Source: Paenarthrobacter aurescens (GTDB lineage: Bacteria > Actinomycetota > Actinomycetes > Actinomycetales > Micrococcaceae). From it: DNA of 64,000 nucleotides. Of the stretch, positions 1 to 9,036 are shown piece after piece (positions within the stretch are counted from its first letter, which is position 1; the number at the start of each line of letters is the position of its first letter). Location: positions 338,358 to 402,357 of the forward strand of contig NZ_JAOEFX010000005.1 of assembly GCF_025421775.1 (NCBI RefSeq). Reading direction: 5' to 3'. Below the pieces are notes generated by a model. It saw only the letters and a list, made by a program, of their open reading frames with translations, was not told the origin of the DNA and ran no database searches. A program made the translations under genes and the position numbers.

Positions 1-1
1 A

Positions 2-1642
2 GCCCGCCAGTGGATCCGTGAATCATTGGCGCAGCTCGACGATTACGTCATTCCCCGGTACCGCAGCCTGGATGCTCCACTGCTGGCCGTGGTGGGCGGT
101 TCCACGGGGGCGGGAAAGTCTACGCTGGTCAATGCCCTGATCGGCTACCCGGTAACCCGTGCAGGCGCCATCAGGCCCACGACGCGCCAGCCCATTCTTT
201 TGCACCACCCGCAAGACTCAAGGTGGTTTGAAGGCCACAGGATACTTCCAAGTCTGAAACGGATCCGCGGGACTGTTTCAGCCAGTCCGGTGCCGGCCAA
301 CCAGGCAGGTGCCGCCCCGGATGCGCAGGCGATCACCTCTTTGGTGCTGCTGGGACACGATTCTGTCGCTCAGGGAATCGCGCTTCTGGACGCGCCCGAC
401 GTCGACTCGATCTCCGATGACAACCGAAGGCTGGCAGGACAGTTGCTGGCCGCAGCCGACCTCTGGGTATTCGTTACCACGGCAAACCGTTACGCCGATG
501 CCGTCCCCTGGCGGCTGCTGCTGGACGCGGCCTCGCGGGACATCACCGTTGCCGTGGTCCTGGACCGGGTACCACCTGCCGCCGAAGACGAAGTGAGGAC
601 CGACCTTCAGGCAATGCTGGACCGTCAAGGGCTCGGTGATGCGAAGCTCTTCGTCGTCCCGGAAAGCGCCTTGGATGCGTTCGGAATGCTCCCTGCGGAG
701 TCTGTGGCCCCCTTGCGTCAATGGTTGGGAGCCCTGGCCGCCAATGCGGCGGGAAGGGCGGATGTCGCCAGGCGGACACTCAACGGAGCCGTGAAATCAG
801 TCAGCGTCCGTTTGGAAGGAATCGCCGCCGCCGCTGCGGCGCAGGATGCGGCCGCCCATGAACTCCAGGCGATCTGCGTAGCGGAGTATGAGCAAGCGCT
901 CTCGCGGATTCTTGAGGCGACCAAGGACGGAGCACTCCTGCGTGGTGAAGTCCTGGCACGGTGGCAGGACTTTGTGGGGACTGGGGAGTTCTTCCGGGCT
1001 GTCGAACAGAACATCGGCCGTTTCCGCGACCGCGTGGGCGCCTTTTTCCGTGGAGAGCCCGCTCCCGCGGTTAAGGTCGAGACGGCCATCGAGACCGGGC
1101 TGCAGGCCGTGATCCTGGATGAAGCCGCCAACGCGGCAGAAAACGTGGACAGGCGATGGCGCCTGGATACCGCGGGCCGTCAACTCCTCGGCGCCGATGA
1201 CTTGTCCGGAACCAGCGACGGCTTCGATGCGAAGACCGCTGCTGCCATCCGGTCCTGGCAGGAGGGCCTGATGGAGATGATCCGCACCCAGGGCCAGGGG
1301 AAACGGACCCAGGCCCGGTGGTTGTCCTTCGGCGTCAATGGGCTTGGTGCCGCGCTCATGGTGGTGGTGTTCTCGATGACTGCGGGCTTGAGCGGCCTGG
1401 AGATCGGTATCGCCGGGGGAACGGCAGTGGTTGGCCAGAAGCTGTTGGAAGCGGTGTTCGGCGAAGATGCGGTCCGCCGTTTGGCCCAGCAAGCAAGGGA
1501 TGACCTGCACACTCAATGCCAGCGGCTGCTTGACGATGAGCGGGAACGGTTCTTCAGCCGGCTCGAGGCTGCCCATCCCAGCGCCGGCAACCACTTGGCC
1601 GGGCATGCCGAGGCGCTGCGCCGGCTGGCGGATGCTGCATGA
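2..1642 (+). CDS. Dynamin-like membrane GTPase, 5' end outside window
   Basis: GTP-binding protein of the bacterial dynamin/YfjP-like type, probably acting at the inner face of the cell membrane. The frame is open from the left edge with coding-like codons before the first in-window start (TTG at 26), so the gene probably begins upstream. Counting from that TTG, the P-loop GGSTGAGKS is at residues 24-32, a switch-II-like DAPDVDS at 122-128, and the usual N/TKxD guanine motif is degenerate (VVLDR). A pair of hydrophobic segments around residues 430-475 follows a long helical region, as expected for a membrane-inserting paddle. It overlaps the next gene by 4 bp (ATGA), so the two GTPases are very likely co-translated and may work as a heteromeric pair, as bacterial dynamin-like proteins often do. 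Partner and cellular role are inferred. Confidence 0.75.
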   Translation, partial: ARQWIRESLAQLDDYVIPRYRSLDAPLLAVVGGSTGAGKSTLVNALIGYPVTRAGAIRPTTRQPILLHHPQDSRWFEGHRILPSLKRIRGTVSASPVPANQAGAAPDAQAITSLVLLGHDSVAQGIALLDAPDVDSISDDNRRLAGQLLAAADLWVFVTTANRYADAVPWRLLLDAASRDITVAVVLDRVPPAAEDEVRTDLQAMLDRQGLGDAKLFVVPESALDAFGMLPAESVAPLRQWLGALAANAAGRADVARRTLNGAVKSVSVRLEGIAAAAAAQDAAAHELQAICVAEYEQALSRILEATKDGALLRGEVLARWQDFVGTGEFFRAVEQNIGRFRDRVGAFFRGEPAPAVKVETAIETGLQAVILDEAANAAENVDRRWRLDTAGRQLLGADDLSGTSDGFDAKTAAAIRSWQEGLMEMIRTQGQGKRTQARWLSFGVNGLGAALMVVVFSMTAGLSGLEIGIAGGTAVVGQKLLEAVFGEDAVRRLAQQARDDLHTQCQRLLDDERERFFSRLEAAHPSAGNHLAGHAEALRRLADAA

Positions 1643-3258
1643 GCCGCCACAGCCAGGTCCGCGAGTCTTCCCAGCTGCAGCGTCGCCTGGAGTCGCTCAA
1701 CACCGCCCGCGAACTCGCCGAGGGGGTACTTCCCGATCAGGAATTGCAATCCGTCTACGACATCCTGGAGCGTGCTGCGTCCCGCCGGTCGTTGTCCGCA
1801 GGACACACGGTAGTGGGCTTTTTCGGGGCCACGGGCAGCGGCAAGTCGTCGTTGTTCAACGCAGTGTCCGGCAGCGGGCTGGCCACTGCGGCTGCCCGAC
1901 GCCCCACAACCTCCCAGCCGCTGGCGGGAATTTGGGGCGAAGACGGCAGTGGACCACTGCTCGACTGGTTGGATGTCAAGGAACGGCACACGCTGCCACC
2001 CGTTCCGGGCCTTGCCGATGAGGGCAGCGGACTCGTGCTTCTGGACCTCCCGGACTTCGATTCCACACGGGTGGAAAACAGGGAAATAGTCCAACGCATG
2101 GCGGGCATGGTCGATGTCCTTGTGTGGGTGCTGGACCCGCAAAAGTACGCTGACGCCGCGGTGCACAATGACTTCCTTCGACCCATGGCTTCCCACGGCG
2201 CCGTCACCTTGGTTGTGCTGAACCAGGTGGACACGCTGGGTGCTGCCGATGCCTCTGCTGTGATGCAGTCCTTGGAGGAGATCCTGGCTGGCGACGGCTT
2301 GGACAAGGTCCGTGTTGTGGGCGCGTCAGCGTTGACGGGCGCTGGCGTCGATACTGTCCGGGGTGCCATCAGGAACGTCGTTGTCCAGAGGGAGGCAACA
2401 ACCCAGCGCCTCGCGGCGGATGTAGCGAAGGCTGCCGCTGGGCTCGCACGCGCCTCCGGCGACGGTGAAGCCCGCGGCATCAAGGGAAGCTCGAAGGCGC
2501 GCCTCGCCTCGGAACTTGCGACGGCGGCAAACGTACCGGTTGTGGTGGATGCCGTCGAGCGATCCTTCAAGAGGGAGTCAGCCAAGAGGACGGGGTGGCC
2601 CGTTACGCGGTGGCTATTGCGTTTCAGGCCGGACCCCTTGCGCAGGCTGAACCTCGGCAAGGCGGATACCCTGCCTGAACTCAGCCGGACGTCCTTGCCT
2701 CCGGCCGGTGCACCCGAGCGTGCACGGACGGATGCCGCTGTCAGGGATTTTGCGGATGATGCGTCCGCGGGCGCTCCCGGTCCGTGGCGCGCAGCCATCC
2801 GTGGGGCCGCACGGGAGGGCCGCGAACAGCTGCCCGATGCGTTGGATCAAGCTATTGCCGGTACGGACCTGAAGGCGACGAAGCGTCCCCTGTGGTGGAT
2901 TCTTTTCAACACCCTGCAATGGCTTGCGCTTCTGCTCGCAGTGGGTGGCCTTGGATGGCTCGGTGTGCTGGCCATCCTTGGCTACTTCCAGATGCCAGTC
3001 CCCGAGGTGCCACGAACGGAGGGGTGGCCGTGGCCCACGCTCATGGTCGCTGCAGGAGTCGTGTTGGGCATTGTCCTGGCGATTGCCGGGAGGATCCTGG
3101 GCGGTTGGGCGGCCAAAGCCCGTGCATCCGGCGCAGCCAAGCGGTTGAAGGCCGCGGTGGCAGCGGTGGCCGGGCAGAGAATTGTTGATCCCGTTGACGT
3201 GGAAATCACGCGGTTGAAAGCGTTTAATGCGGCACTGAAGGCTGCGCGCCAGACTTAA
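1639..3258 (+). CDS. Second dynamin-like membrane GTPase
   Basis: 539-residue GTPase, partner of the upstream one. The P-loop GATGSGKS is at residues 63-70, DLPDFDS (G3) at 136-142 and a recognisable guanine-specificity motif NQVD at 195-198, so this copy keeps a better G4 than its partner. Two strongly hydrophobic segments at about 425-460 and 465-485 should anchor or insert it in the membrane. The C-terminal tail is basic and helical. The ATG lies in a 4-bp overlap with the first gene. Its stop shares the bases TTAA with the stop of the convergent DUF1697 gene. Related pairs in Streptomyces (DynA/DynB) stabilise division septa and mycobacterial IniA/IniC respond to envelope stress; which of these roles applies here is not visible. 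Confidence 0.75.
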   Translation: MSRHSQVRESSQLQRRLESLNTARELAEGVLPDQELQSVYDILERAASRRSLSAGHTVVGFFGATGSGKSSLFNAVSGSGLATAAARRPTTSQPLAGIWGEDGSGPLLDWLDVKERHTLPPVPGLADEGSGLVLLDLPDFDSTRVENREIVQRMAGMVDVLVWVLDPQKYADAAVHNDFLRPMASHGAVTLVVLNQVDTLGAADASAVMQSLEEILAGDGLDKVRVVGASALTGAGVDTVRGAIRNVVVQREATTQRLAADVAKAAAGLARASGDGEARGIKGSSKARLASELATAANVPVVVDAVERSFKRESAKRTGWPVTRWLLRFRPDPLRRLNLGKADTLPELSRTSLPPAGAPERARTDAAVRDFADDASAGAPGPWRAAIRGAAREGREQLPDALDQAIAGTDLKATKRPLWWILFNTLQWLALLLAVGGLGWLGVLAILGYFQMPVPEVPRTEGWPWPTLMVAAGVVLGIVLAIAGRILGGWAAKARASGAAKRLKAAVAAVAGQRIVDPVDVEITRLKAFNAALKAARQT

Positions 3259-3791
3259 AGTGCCGCTGCTGCGTCCCGGACTTTGATCAGCGTGCGGAGG
3301 TTCCTGGTTGTGGTGCTTGCCTTGTAGCGGGCCTTGGCCGAGAGCTTGCTGAAAGGGCTGTCCAGCGTGCCGCCGGCCGGGGCCAGCCATGCCGAGGCTT
3401 CCGGCCCAAGGCGCACCTGCTCCACATCCTCAAGGCCCTCGCCTGCCTCAAAGAGTTCATCCAGCATCGCGGTATCGGAGGCCAGGGTGATGTAGCTGTG
3501 GGTGGATTTGTCGTCAGCCGGGTAGGGGCAGGCCTCCACGAGTTCGGCCACCCTTGCTGATGCGAGGACCACCACCCAGGCGTCGTAGCCGAAGGTCTTC
3601 CGCAGGCACTGCTCGAACTGCGCCTTGACTTCTTGGGCCTTGAGCTCGCTCTGCAGCACGACGTTTCCGCTGGCCAGGAGGGTTTTGACCTTGGCGAACG
3701 GGTAGTCCTGAAGGGCAGCCTTGAGGTCGGCCATCTTGATGTTGATGCCGCCCACATTGACGCCGCGGAGGAACACTGCGTAGCTGTTCAC
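3255..3791 (-). CDS. DUF1697 family protein
   Basis: 178-residue member of the DUF1697 family, recognisable by the opening YAVFLRGVNVGG, the LLASGNVVLQS segment and the conserved Trp-rich middle (YDAWVVVL). No biochemical function is established for the family that I can recall. I place the start at the GTG at 3791, which gives the usual family N-terminus (VNSYAVFLRG); a longer reading would run into the preceding gene. It begins 2 bp after the stop of the IclR-type regulator on the same strand, so the two are probably co-transcribed. Its stop overlaps the stop of the convergent GTPase gene by 4 bp, leaving no room for a separate terminator between them. Confidence 0.75.
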   Translation of the reverse strand: MNSYAVFLRGVNVGGINIKMADLKAALQDYPFAKVKTLLASGNVVLQSELKAQEVKAQFEQCLRKTFGYDAWVVVLASARVAELVEACPYPADDKSTHSYITLASDTAMLDELFEAGEGLEDVEQVRLGPEASAWLAPAGGTLDSPFSKLSAKARYKASTTTRNLRTLIKVRDAAAAL

Positions 3792-3792
3792 G

Positions 3793-4512
3793 CTAGTCGT
3801 TGTTCTTCCGCAGGGCATCCGTCAGCACCCGGGCGGCGTTGCAGACCACTTCGGCGTGCAGGCGGCCCGGCTGGCGGGTCAGCCGCTCAATGGGCCCCGA
3901 AATGGACACAGCCGCAATAACTCGGCCGGAGGGGCCGCGAACGGGTGCGGAAACCGAGGCGACCCCAGGCTCGCGTTCGCCGAGGCTCTGACCCCAGCCC
4001 CGGCGTCGTACTCCTGCCAGGACGGTGGGCGTGAAGCGGGCATTCTGGAGCCCGTCCAGGAGGCGGTCGTGGTCCTCCCACGCCAGCAGGACCTGGGCGG
4101 CGGAGCCGGCCTTCATGGACAGCTGCGTGCCCACCGGGATGGTGTCGCGCAGGCCGATGGGGCGTTCGGCCGACGCTACGCAGACGCGCCAGTCACCCTG
4201 CCTGCGGAAGATCTGGGCACTCTCTCCCGTTGCATCGCGCAGCTGGATGAGGACCGGACCGGCAGAGGCGATAAGCCGGTCTTCACCGGCAGCGGAGGCG
4301 AGCTCCACCAAGCGGCTGCCCAGGACAAAGCGTCCTTGGATGTCGCGGCTCACCAACCTGTGATGCACCAAGGCCAGCGCGAGCCGGTGAACCGTAGGCC
4401 GGGCAAGCCCCGTAGCCGCTACAAGTTGTGCGAGTGTCGTAGGCCCGGCCTCGAGGGCATCGAGTACTTGGGCCGCTTTGTCAATGACACCGACTCCACT
4501 AGAATTGTCCAT
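3793..4512 (-). CDS. ndgR: IclR-family regulator, NdgR/LtbR type
   Basis: 239-residue IclR-type repressor. The N-terminal winged helix-turn-helix spans about residues 8-60 (TLAQLVAATGLARPTVHRLA), followed by an effector-binding IclR domain containing GESAQIFRRQGD and SVSAPVRGPSGRVIAAVSIS. The start MDNSSGVGV at 4512 matches the N-terminus I recall for actinobacterial NdgR; a longer reading to 4557 has no support. NdgR in Streptomyces and LtbR in Corynebacterium control leuCD, and this gene is divergent from leuCD, so regulation of leucine biosynthesis is the expected role. A palindrome TCTCA-n5-TGAGA at 4528-4542, just upstream of the start codon, is the likely operator and would allow autoregulation. 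Confidence 0.88.
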   Translation of the reverse strand: MDNSSGVGVIDKAAQVLDALEAGPTTLAQLVAATGLARPTVHRLALALVHHRLVSRDIQGRFVLGSRLVELASAAGEDRLIASAGPVLIQLRDATGESAQIFRRQGDWRVCVASAERPIGLRDTIPVGTQLSMKAGSAAQVLLAWEDHDRLLDGLQNARFTPTVLAGVRRRGWGQSLGEREPGVASVSAPVRGPSGRVIAAVSISGPIERLTRQPGRLHAEVVCNAARVLTDALRKNND

Positions 4513-4527
4513 GTAATGATATTGCCG

Positions 4528-4542
4528 TCTCATTATCTGAGA
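4528..4542. promoter_or_regulatory. Putative IclR/NdgR operator between ndgR and leuC
   Basis: Perfect inverted repeat TCTCA-TTATC-TGAGA in the 134-bp divergent region. It starts 16 bp from the regulator start codon and lies about 105 bp upstream of the leuC start. Its size and place fit an IclR-family dimer site; the assignment to this regulator is inference. Confidence 0.5.
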
Positions 4543-4646
4543 TGCAAGTTGTTTCACTGGCCTATTTCACAACCGTCCTGCTTCAGTAGATGAAGAACAA
4601 TTCAAGTGGATGGCCTACATCCAACCGCAGTGAAGGGAGCAAGGCC

Positions 4647-6098
4647 GTGGGAAAGACACTGGCCGAGAAAGTCTGGGATGCGCACGTAGTGCGCAAAGGC
4701 GAAGGCGAAGGAGCCAATGCCCAGCCCGACCTTCTCTTCATCGACCTGCACCTCGTCCATGAAGTGACTTCCCCGCAGGCATTTGAAGGCCTGCGGCTGG
4801 CCGGCCGGCCTCTGCGCCGCGTCGACCTCACCATTGCCACGGAGGACCACAACACTCCGACGCTGGACATCGACAAGCCAATCGCCGACCTGACGAGCCG
4901 CACCCAGATTGAAACCCTGCGCGCCAACTGCAGGGAATTCGGCGTCCGCCTCCACTCGCTGGGGGATAAGGAACAGGGCATTGTGCACGTCGTGGGACCG
5001 CAGCTGGGCCTGACCCAGCCAGGCATGACGGTGGTTTGCGGCGACTCCCACACCTCAACCCACGGCGCCTTCGGGGCGCTGGCCATGGGAATTGGTACAT
5101 CCGAGGTTGAACACGTCATGGCGACACAGACGCTGTCCTTGAAGCCGTTCAAGACCATGGCCATCAACGTTGAAGGCACCCTGCGTCCCGGCGTCACCGC
5201 CAAAGACATCATCCTGGCCGTTATCGCCAAGATCGGCACCGGCGGCGGACAGGGGTACGTCCTGGAATACCGCGGTTCCGCAATCCGTGCGCTGTCCATG
5301 GACGCCCGCATGACCATCTGCAACATGTCCATCGAAGCCGGCGCCCGCGCCGGCATGGTGGCTCCGGACCAGACCACCTACGACTACATGGAGGGCCGTC
5401 CCCACGCACCGGAAGGCGCGGACTGGGATGCCGCCGTCGAGTATTGGAATACCCTCCACACCGACGCCGATGCGACCTTCGATGTCGAGGTTGACCTGGA
5501 CGCCGACACCCTGGAACCGTTTGTCACCTGGGGTACCAACCCTGGGCAAGGCGTCTCCCTCTCAGCCAAGGTCCCGTCTCCGGAAGACTTCGGCGACGAA
5601 AACGCCAAGGCTGCTGCCGAACGTGCCCTCCAGTACATGGGCCTGGAAGCAGGTACGCCCATGAAGGACATCCGCGTGGATACAGTCTTCCTGGGATCCT
5701 GCACCAACTCGCGCATCGAGGACCTTCGCGCCGCTGCTGACATCATCCGGGGACGCGAAAAAGACCCCAAAGTCCGCATGCTGGTGGTTCCCGGATCGGC
5801 GCGTGTCCGGTTGGAAGCCGAAGCCGAAGGCCTGGACAAGGTCTTCAAGGAATTCGGTGCCGAGTGGCGCTTCGCCGGATGCTCCATGTGCCTCGGCATG
5901 AACCCGGACCAGTTGGAGCCGGGGGAGCGTTGTGCATCGACGTCCAACCGCAACTTTGAGGGCCGCCAGGGCAAGGGCGGCCGCACACACCTGGTCTCTC
6001 CTGTGGTGGCCGCAGCCACGGCCGTGCGCGGCACGTTGAGCTCGCCGTCGGACCTTGAGTCCGCTCCTGCAGGCACATTGACCGGAATCGCAGTCTAG
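4647..6098 (+). CDS. leuC: 3-isopropylmalate dehydratase large subunit
   Basis: Large subunit of isopropylmalate isomerase, which converts 2-isopropylmalate to 3-isopropylmalate in leucine synthesis together with LeuD. The 483-residue aconitase-family protein carries the three [4Fe-4S] ligands Cys352 (LGSCTNSR), Cys412 and Cys415 ([11 protein letters not shown]). I chose the GTG at 4647 (protein [15 protein letters not shown]) because it has an AAGGGAG ribosome site about 10 bases upstream and matches the family N-terminus; an upstream ATG at 4590 would add a non-conserved leader. The stop codon TAG is part of the TAGGAGG ribosome site of leuD, so the two subunits are translationally linked. 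Divergent from the NdgR-type regulator. Confidence 0.97.
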   Translation: MGKTLAEKVWDAHVVRKGEGEGANAQPDLLFIDLHLVHEVTSPQAFEGLRLAGRPLRRVDLTIATEDHNTPTLDIDKPIADLTSRTQIETLRANCREFGVRLHSLGDKEQGIVHVVGPQLGLTQPGMTVVCGDSHTSTHGAFGALAMGIGTSEVEHVMATQTLSLKPFKTMAINVEGTLRPGVTAKDIILAVIAKIGTGGGQGYVLEYRGSAIRALSMDARMTICNMSIEAGARAGMVAPDQTTYDYMEGRPHAPEGADWDAAVEYWNTLHTDADATFDVEVDLDADTLEPFVTWGTNPGQGVSLSAKVPSPEDFGDENAKAAAERALQYMGLEAGTPMKDIRVDTVFLGSCTNSRIEDLRAAADIIRGREKDPKVRMLVVPGSARVRLEAEAEGLDKVFKEFGAEWRFAGCSMCLGMNPDQLEPGERCASTSNRNFEGRQGKGGRTHLVSPVVAAATAVRGTLSSPSDLESAPAGTLTGIAV

Positions 6099-6107
6099 GA
6101 GGATCCC

Positions 6108-6716
6108 ATGGAAGCTTTCACTACCCACACCGGCATCGGCGTGCCGTTGCGCCAGAGCAACGTGGACACCGACCAGATCATCCCCGCTGTATACCTTAAG
6201 CGCATCACGCGCACAGGCTTCGAAGACGCCTTGTTCGCCGCCTGGCGCAAGGATGAATCCTTCATCCTCAACCAGGCCCCGTTCAGCGCTGGCTCCGTGC
6301 TGGTTGCCGGACCCGATTTCGGCACTGGATCATCACGCGAGCACGCAGTCTGGGCCTTGAAGGACTACGGCTTCAAAGCCGTCCTGTCCTCCCGTTTCGC
6401 CGATATTTTCCGGGGCAACTCCGGAAAGCAGGGGCTCCTCGCAGCCCAGGTGGCACAGGACGACATTGAACTGATCTGGAAGGTCCTGGAAAACCACCCG
6501 GGCACTGAGGTGAAGGTGGACCTGGTCAGCAAGACCGTGGAGTGCGGCAACATCGTGGCTCCGTTCGATATTGACGATTACACCCGCTGGCGCCTCCTGG
6601 AAGGCCTCGATGACATCGGCCTGACTCTTCAGCACGAAGAAGACATCACCGCATACGAGGCCACCCGTCCGTCCTTCAAGCCGAAGACGCTTCCCGCGAA
6701 AGTTGATGCTGGATAA
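6108..6716 (+). CDS. leuD: 3-isopropylmalate dehydratase small subunit
   Basis: 202-residue small (swivel) subunit of isopropylmalate isomerase, partner of LeuC. Family features visible are [15 protein letters not shown] near the N-terminus and the substrate-specificity region [16 protein letters not shown] at about residues 70-85. A strong ribosome site (TAGGAGG) overlaps the leuC stop, and the gap is 9 bp. A factor-independent terminator follows at 6746-6792, so leuCD is a two-gene operon. Confidence 0.97.
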   Translation: MEAFTTHTGIGVPLRQSNVDTDQIIPAVYLKRITRTGFEDALFAAWRKDESFILNQAPFSAGSVLVAGPDFGTGSSREHAVWALKDYGFKAVLSSRFADIFRGNSGKQGLLAAQVAQDDIELIWKVLENHPGTEVKVDLVSKTVECGNIVAPFDIDDYTRWRLLEGLDDIGLTLQHEEDITAYEATRPSFKPKTLPAKVDAG

Positions 6717-6745
6717 CTCCATGTTTTAGTGGCGCAACTATGCGG

Positions 6746-6792
6746 AAAAAGGACCGGTGGGCCCCGTTTGAGGGTGCTTGCCGGTCCTTTTT
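6746..6792 (+). terminator. Terminator of leuCD
   Basis: Perfect 12-bp stem with arms AAAAAGGACCGG (6746-6757) and CCGGTCCTTTTT (6781-6792). The 3' arm itself supplies the U tract. It lies 30 bp after the leuD stop. Confidence 0.88.
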
Positions 6793-6925
6793 CGTCAACG
6801 TTCAACTGATGCATGAGACCCTGGCCGCCGGGTGCGTCCATTTCGGTTCGGTAACGCGAGCTTCTATGCTTAGCTGGAGCCTTTGTAAGTTTGGGGGGCG
6901 AGTAGTCGTGAGGAAACCGGTATAG

Positions 6926-8251
6926 ATGAGTAGTGTTCTGACAATCCGCGGTGGGGTCCCGTTAACTGGACGAGTGACCGTTCGTGGTGCCAAGAACCTG
7001 GTGCCCAAAGCCATGGTGGCGGCGTTGCTGGGCAGCGAACCATCGGTGCTGAGGAACGTGCCGGAAATCAAGGACGTAGAGGTTGTCACCAGCCTGCTGC
7101 AGCTGCACGGTGTGACCGTTGCGAAGGATCCGGTCACGGGGGACCTCACCTTGGACCCCAAGGATGCCAAGACGGCCTCCAGCACGGCCATTGACGCCCA
7201 TGCAGGCGATTCCAGGATTCCCATCCTTTTGTGTGGACCCCTGATCCACGCCATCGGTGAAGCCTTCATCCCTGATCTGGGCGGCTGCAAGATCGGCGAC
7301 AGGCCCATTGACTACCATTTGAACGTGCTCCGCCAGTTCGGTGCAGTGGTGGAGAAACGCCCAGGCGGCATCCACATCTCCGCCCCGCACGGTCTCCATG
7401 GAGCCAAGATCTCCCTTCCGTATCCGTCGGTTGGTGCCACGGAGCAGGTTCTGCTCAGCGCAACCCGCGCCGAAGGCATCACGGAACTCATCGGGGCGGC
7501 AACTGAGCCCGAGATCATTGACCTCATTGCGGTCCTGCAGAAAATGGGCGCCATCATTAGCGTCCAGACGGACCGCACCATTCGGATTGAGGGTGTCAAG
7601 GACCTTCGCGGATACAACCATCGTGCGCTCCCTGACCGCAACGAATCAGCCTCCTGGGCTTCCGCTGCCTTGGTTACCCGAGGCGACATCTTTGTTGAGG
7701 GTGCTTCGCAGCGGGACATGATGACGTTCCTGAACACGTACCGCAAAGTGGGCGGAGGGATGGATATCGGTGACGACGGTATCCGTTTCTACCACCAAGG
7801 CGGCAAGCTCTCCCCGCTGGTCCTGGAGACGGACGTGCACCCCGGCTTCATGACGGACTGGCAGCAGCCCCTGGTGGTTGCGCTGACCCAGGCTGAGGGA
7901 GTTTCGATTGTTCACGAAACTGTTTACGAGAACCGCTTCGGGTTCACTGATGCCCTGGCCCGGATGGGTGCCAACATTCAGGTTCACCGCGAGTGCTTGG
8001 GCAGTGTGCCGTGCCGGTTCGGACAGCGGAACTTCCTGCACTCCGCCGTGATTTCGGGCCCGACGCCGCTCCGGGGCACCGACATCGACATCCCCGATCT
8101 CCGTGGCGGCTTCAGCCACCTCATCGCGGCCTTGGCTGCTACGGGCACCTCCCGTGTCACGGGCATCGACATCATTAACCGCGGTTACGAGCGCTTTACC
8201 GAGAAGCTGGCCGGCTTGGGCGCCGATTTCGATATCACCACCACCAAGTAG
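6926..8251 (+). CDS. murA: UDP-N-acetylglucosamine 1-carboxyvinyltransferase
   Basis: First committed enzyme of peptidoglycan synthesis: transfers enolpyruvate from PEP to UDP-GlcNAc in the cytoplasm. 441 residues with two EPSP-synthase-like domains. The catalytic pair Lys22-Asn23 (GAKNLVPKAM) and the active-site loop Cys, here Cys121 in DLGGCKIGDRP, are present. Cys at this place is the usual fosfomycin target; mycobacteria have Asp instead, so this enzyme is predicted to be fosfomycin-sensitive (inference). It starts a run with the acyltransferase (gap 11 bp), gpsA (4-bp overlap) and ddl (2-bp gap), mixing wall and phospholipid precursor genes. The protein is slightly divergent from E. coli MurA in the loop around residues 93-100. 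Confidence 0.92.
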   Translation: MSSVLTIRGGVPLTGRVTVRGAKNLVPKAMVAALLGSEPSVLRNVPEIKDVEVVTSLLQLHGVTVAKDPVTGDLTLDPKDAKTASSTAIDAHAGDSRIPILLCGPLIHAIGEAFIPDLGGCKIGDRPIDYHLNVLRQFGAVVEKRPGGIHISAPHGLHGAKISLPYPSVGATEQVLLSATRAEGITELIGAATEPEIIDLIAVLQKMGAIISVQTDRTIRIEGVKDLRGYNHRALPDRNESASWASAALVTRGDIFVEGASQRDMMTFLNTYRKVGGGMDIGDDGIRFYHQGGKLSPLVLETDVHPGFMTDWQQPLVVALTQAEGVSIVHETVYENRFGFTDALARMGANIQVHRECLGSVPCRFGQRNFLHSAVISGPTPLRGTDIDIPDLRGGFSHLIAALAATGTSRVTGIDIINRGYERFTEKLAGLGADFDITTTK

Positions 8252-8262
8252 CGGGGGATCCT

Positions 8263-9036
8263 TTGAAGGAATCGGCCAAGAGCCGTGCCACGTTCATGCT
8301 GCTGGCGGGCCTCGCGCGCCCGTTGATGAACATCCTGATGGCCAAGAAGTGGGAGGGCCTCGAAAACCTTCCATCCGGTGGCTTCATTGCCGTGCCAAAC
8401 CACTGCACCGAGATCGACCCCGTCGTGATCGGGCACTTGGTGTACAACCAGAAGCGTCCGCCGCACTTTCTGGCGAAGACGGGCCTTTTCAAAGTCCCAG
8501 TGCTGGGAGCCTTGCTCCATGCGACGAGGCAGATCCCGGTTGAACGCTCGACGGCGGGAGCGAACCGCTCGCTGCAAATCGCCAAAGAGGTTGTGGATGC
8601 CGGCGGCGCCATCATCATCTATCCCGAGGGAACCCTGACCCGGGATCCCGATCTGTGGCCCATGAAGGGACACACGGGTGCCGCCAGGCTTGCCCTGCAG
8701 ACAGGTGCCCCCGTAGTGCCAATGGCACACTGGGGTGCACATGAAGTCTTCCCGCGCTATGCCAAGCGATTCCACATTTTTCCGCGCAAAACGGTACGCG
8801 TCGTGGTGGGCAAACCAGTGGACCTCAGTGCCTTTTCCGACCGGCCGATGGACCGCGCCACGCTGACTGAGGCAACAGAAGTCATCATGGACGCCATCAC
8901 GGAACTCCTGGCCACCCTGCGCGATGAGCCTGCCCCCGCCGAACGGTGGGATCCGGCTGTTCATAAGCAGTCCAAGCATGGCCGCTTCGTTGAGCGGGGA
9001 TCCTCTGACGCGCCGGAACCGGAGGAGGGCAAATGA
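8263..9036 (+). CDS. 1-acyl-glycerol-3-phosphate acyltransferase family protein
   Basis: 257-residue PlsC-type acyltransferase. The catalytic HX4D box is NHCTEID with His47 and Asp52; the glycerol-phosphate-binding EGT motif is at 122-124 (IIYPEGTLTRD). Expected reaction is acylation of lysophosphatidate to phosphatidate at the membrane. The start is a TTG at 8263 preceded by a GGGGGAT ribosome site; no better ATG or GTG lies upstream of the conserved region. The neighbour gpsA makes the glycerol-3-phosphate backbone, and the genes overlap by 4 bp, which supports a phospholipid role. Substrate specificity among the several paralogues such genomes carry cannot be read from sequence. Confidence 0.88.
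   Translation: MKESAKSRATFMLLAGLARPLMNILMAKKWEGLENLPSGGFIAVPNHCTEIDPVVIGHLVYNQKRPPHFLAKTGLFKVPVLGALLHATRQIPVERSTAGANRSLQIAKEVVDAGGAIIIYPEGTLTRDPDLWPMKGHTGAARLALQTGAPVVPMAHWGAHEVFPRYAKRFHIFPRKTVRVVVGKPVDLSAFSDRPMDRATLTEATEVIMDAITELLATLRDEPAPAERWDPAVHKQSKHGRFVERGSSDAPEPEEGK

Noticed and set aside
2..3258. GTPase pair as a dedicated antiphage island
   Set aside because: No defence, mobility or composition signals around it; core-genome dynamin-like pair is the simpler reading.
7283..7300. MurA as naturally fosfomycin-resistant like mycobacteria
   Set aside because: The loop contains Cys121 (GGCKIGDRP), the sensitive form.
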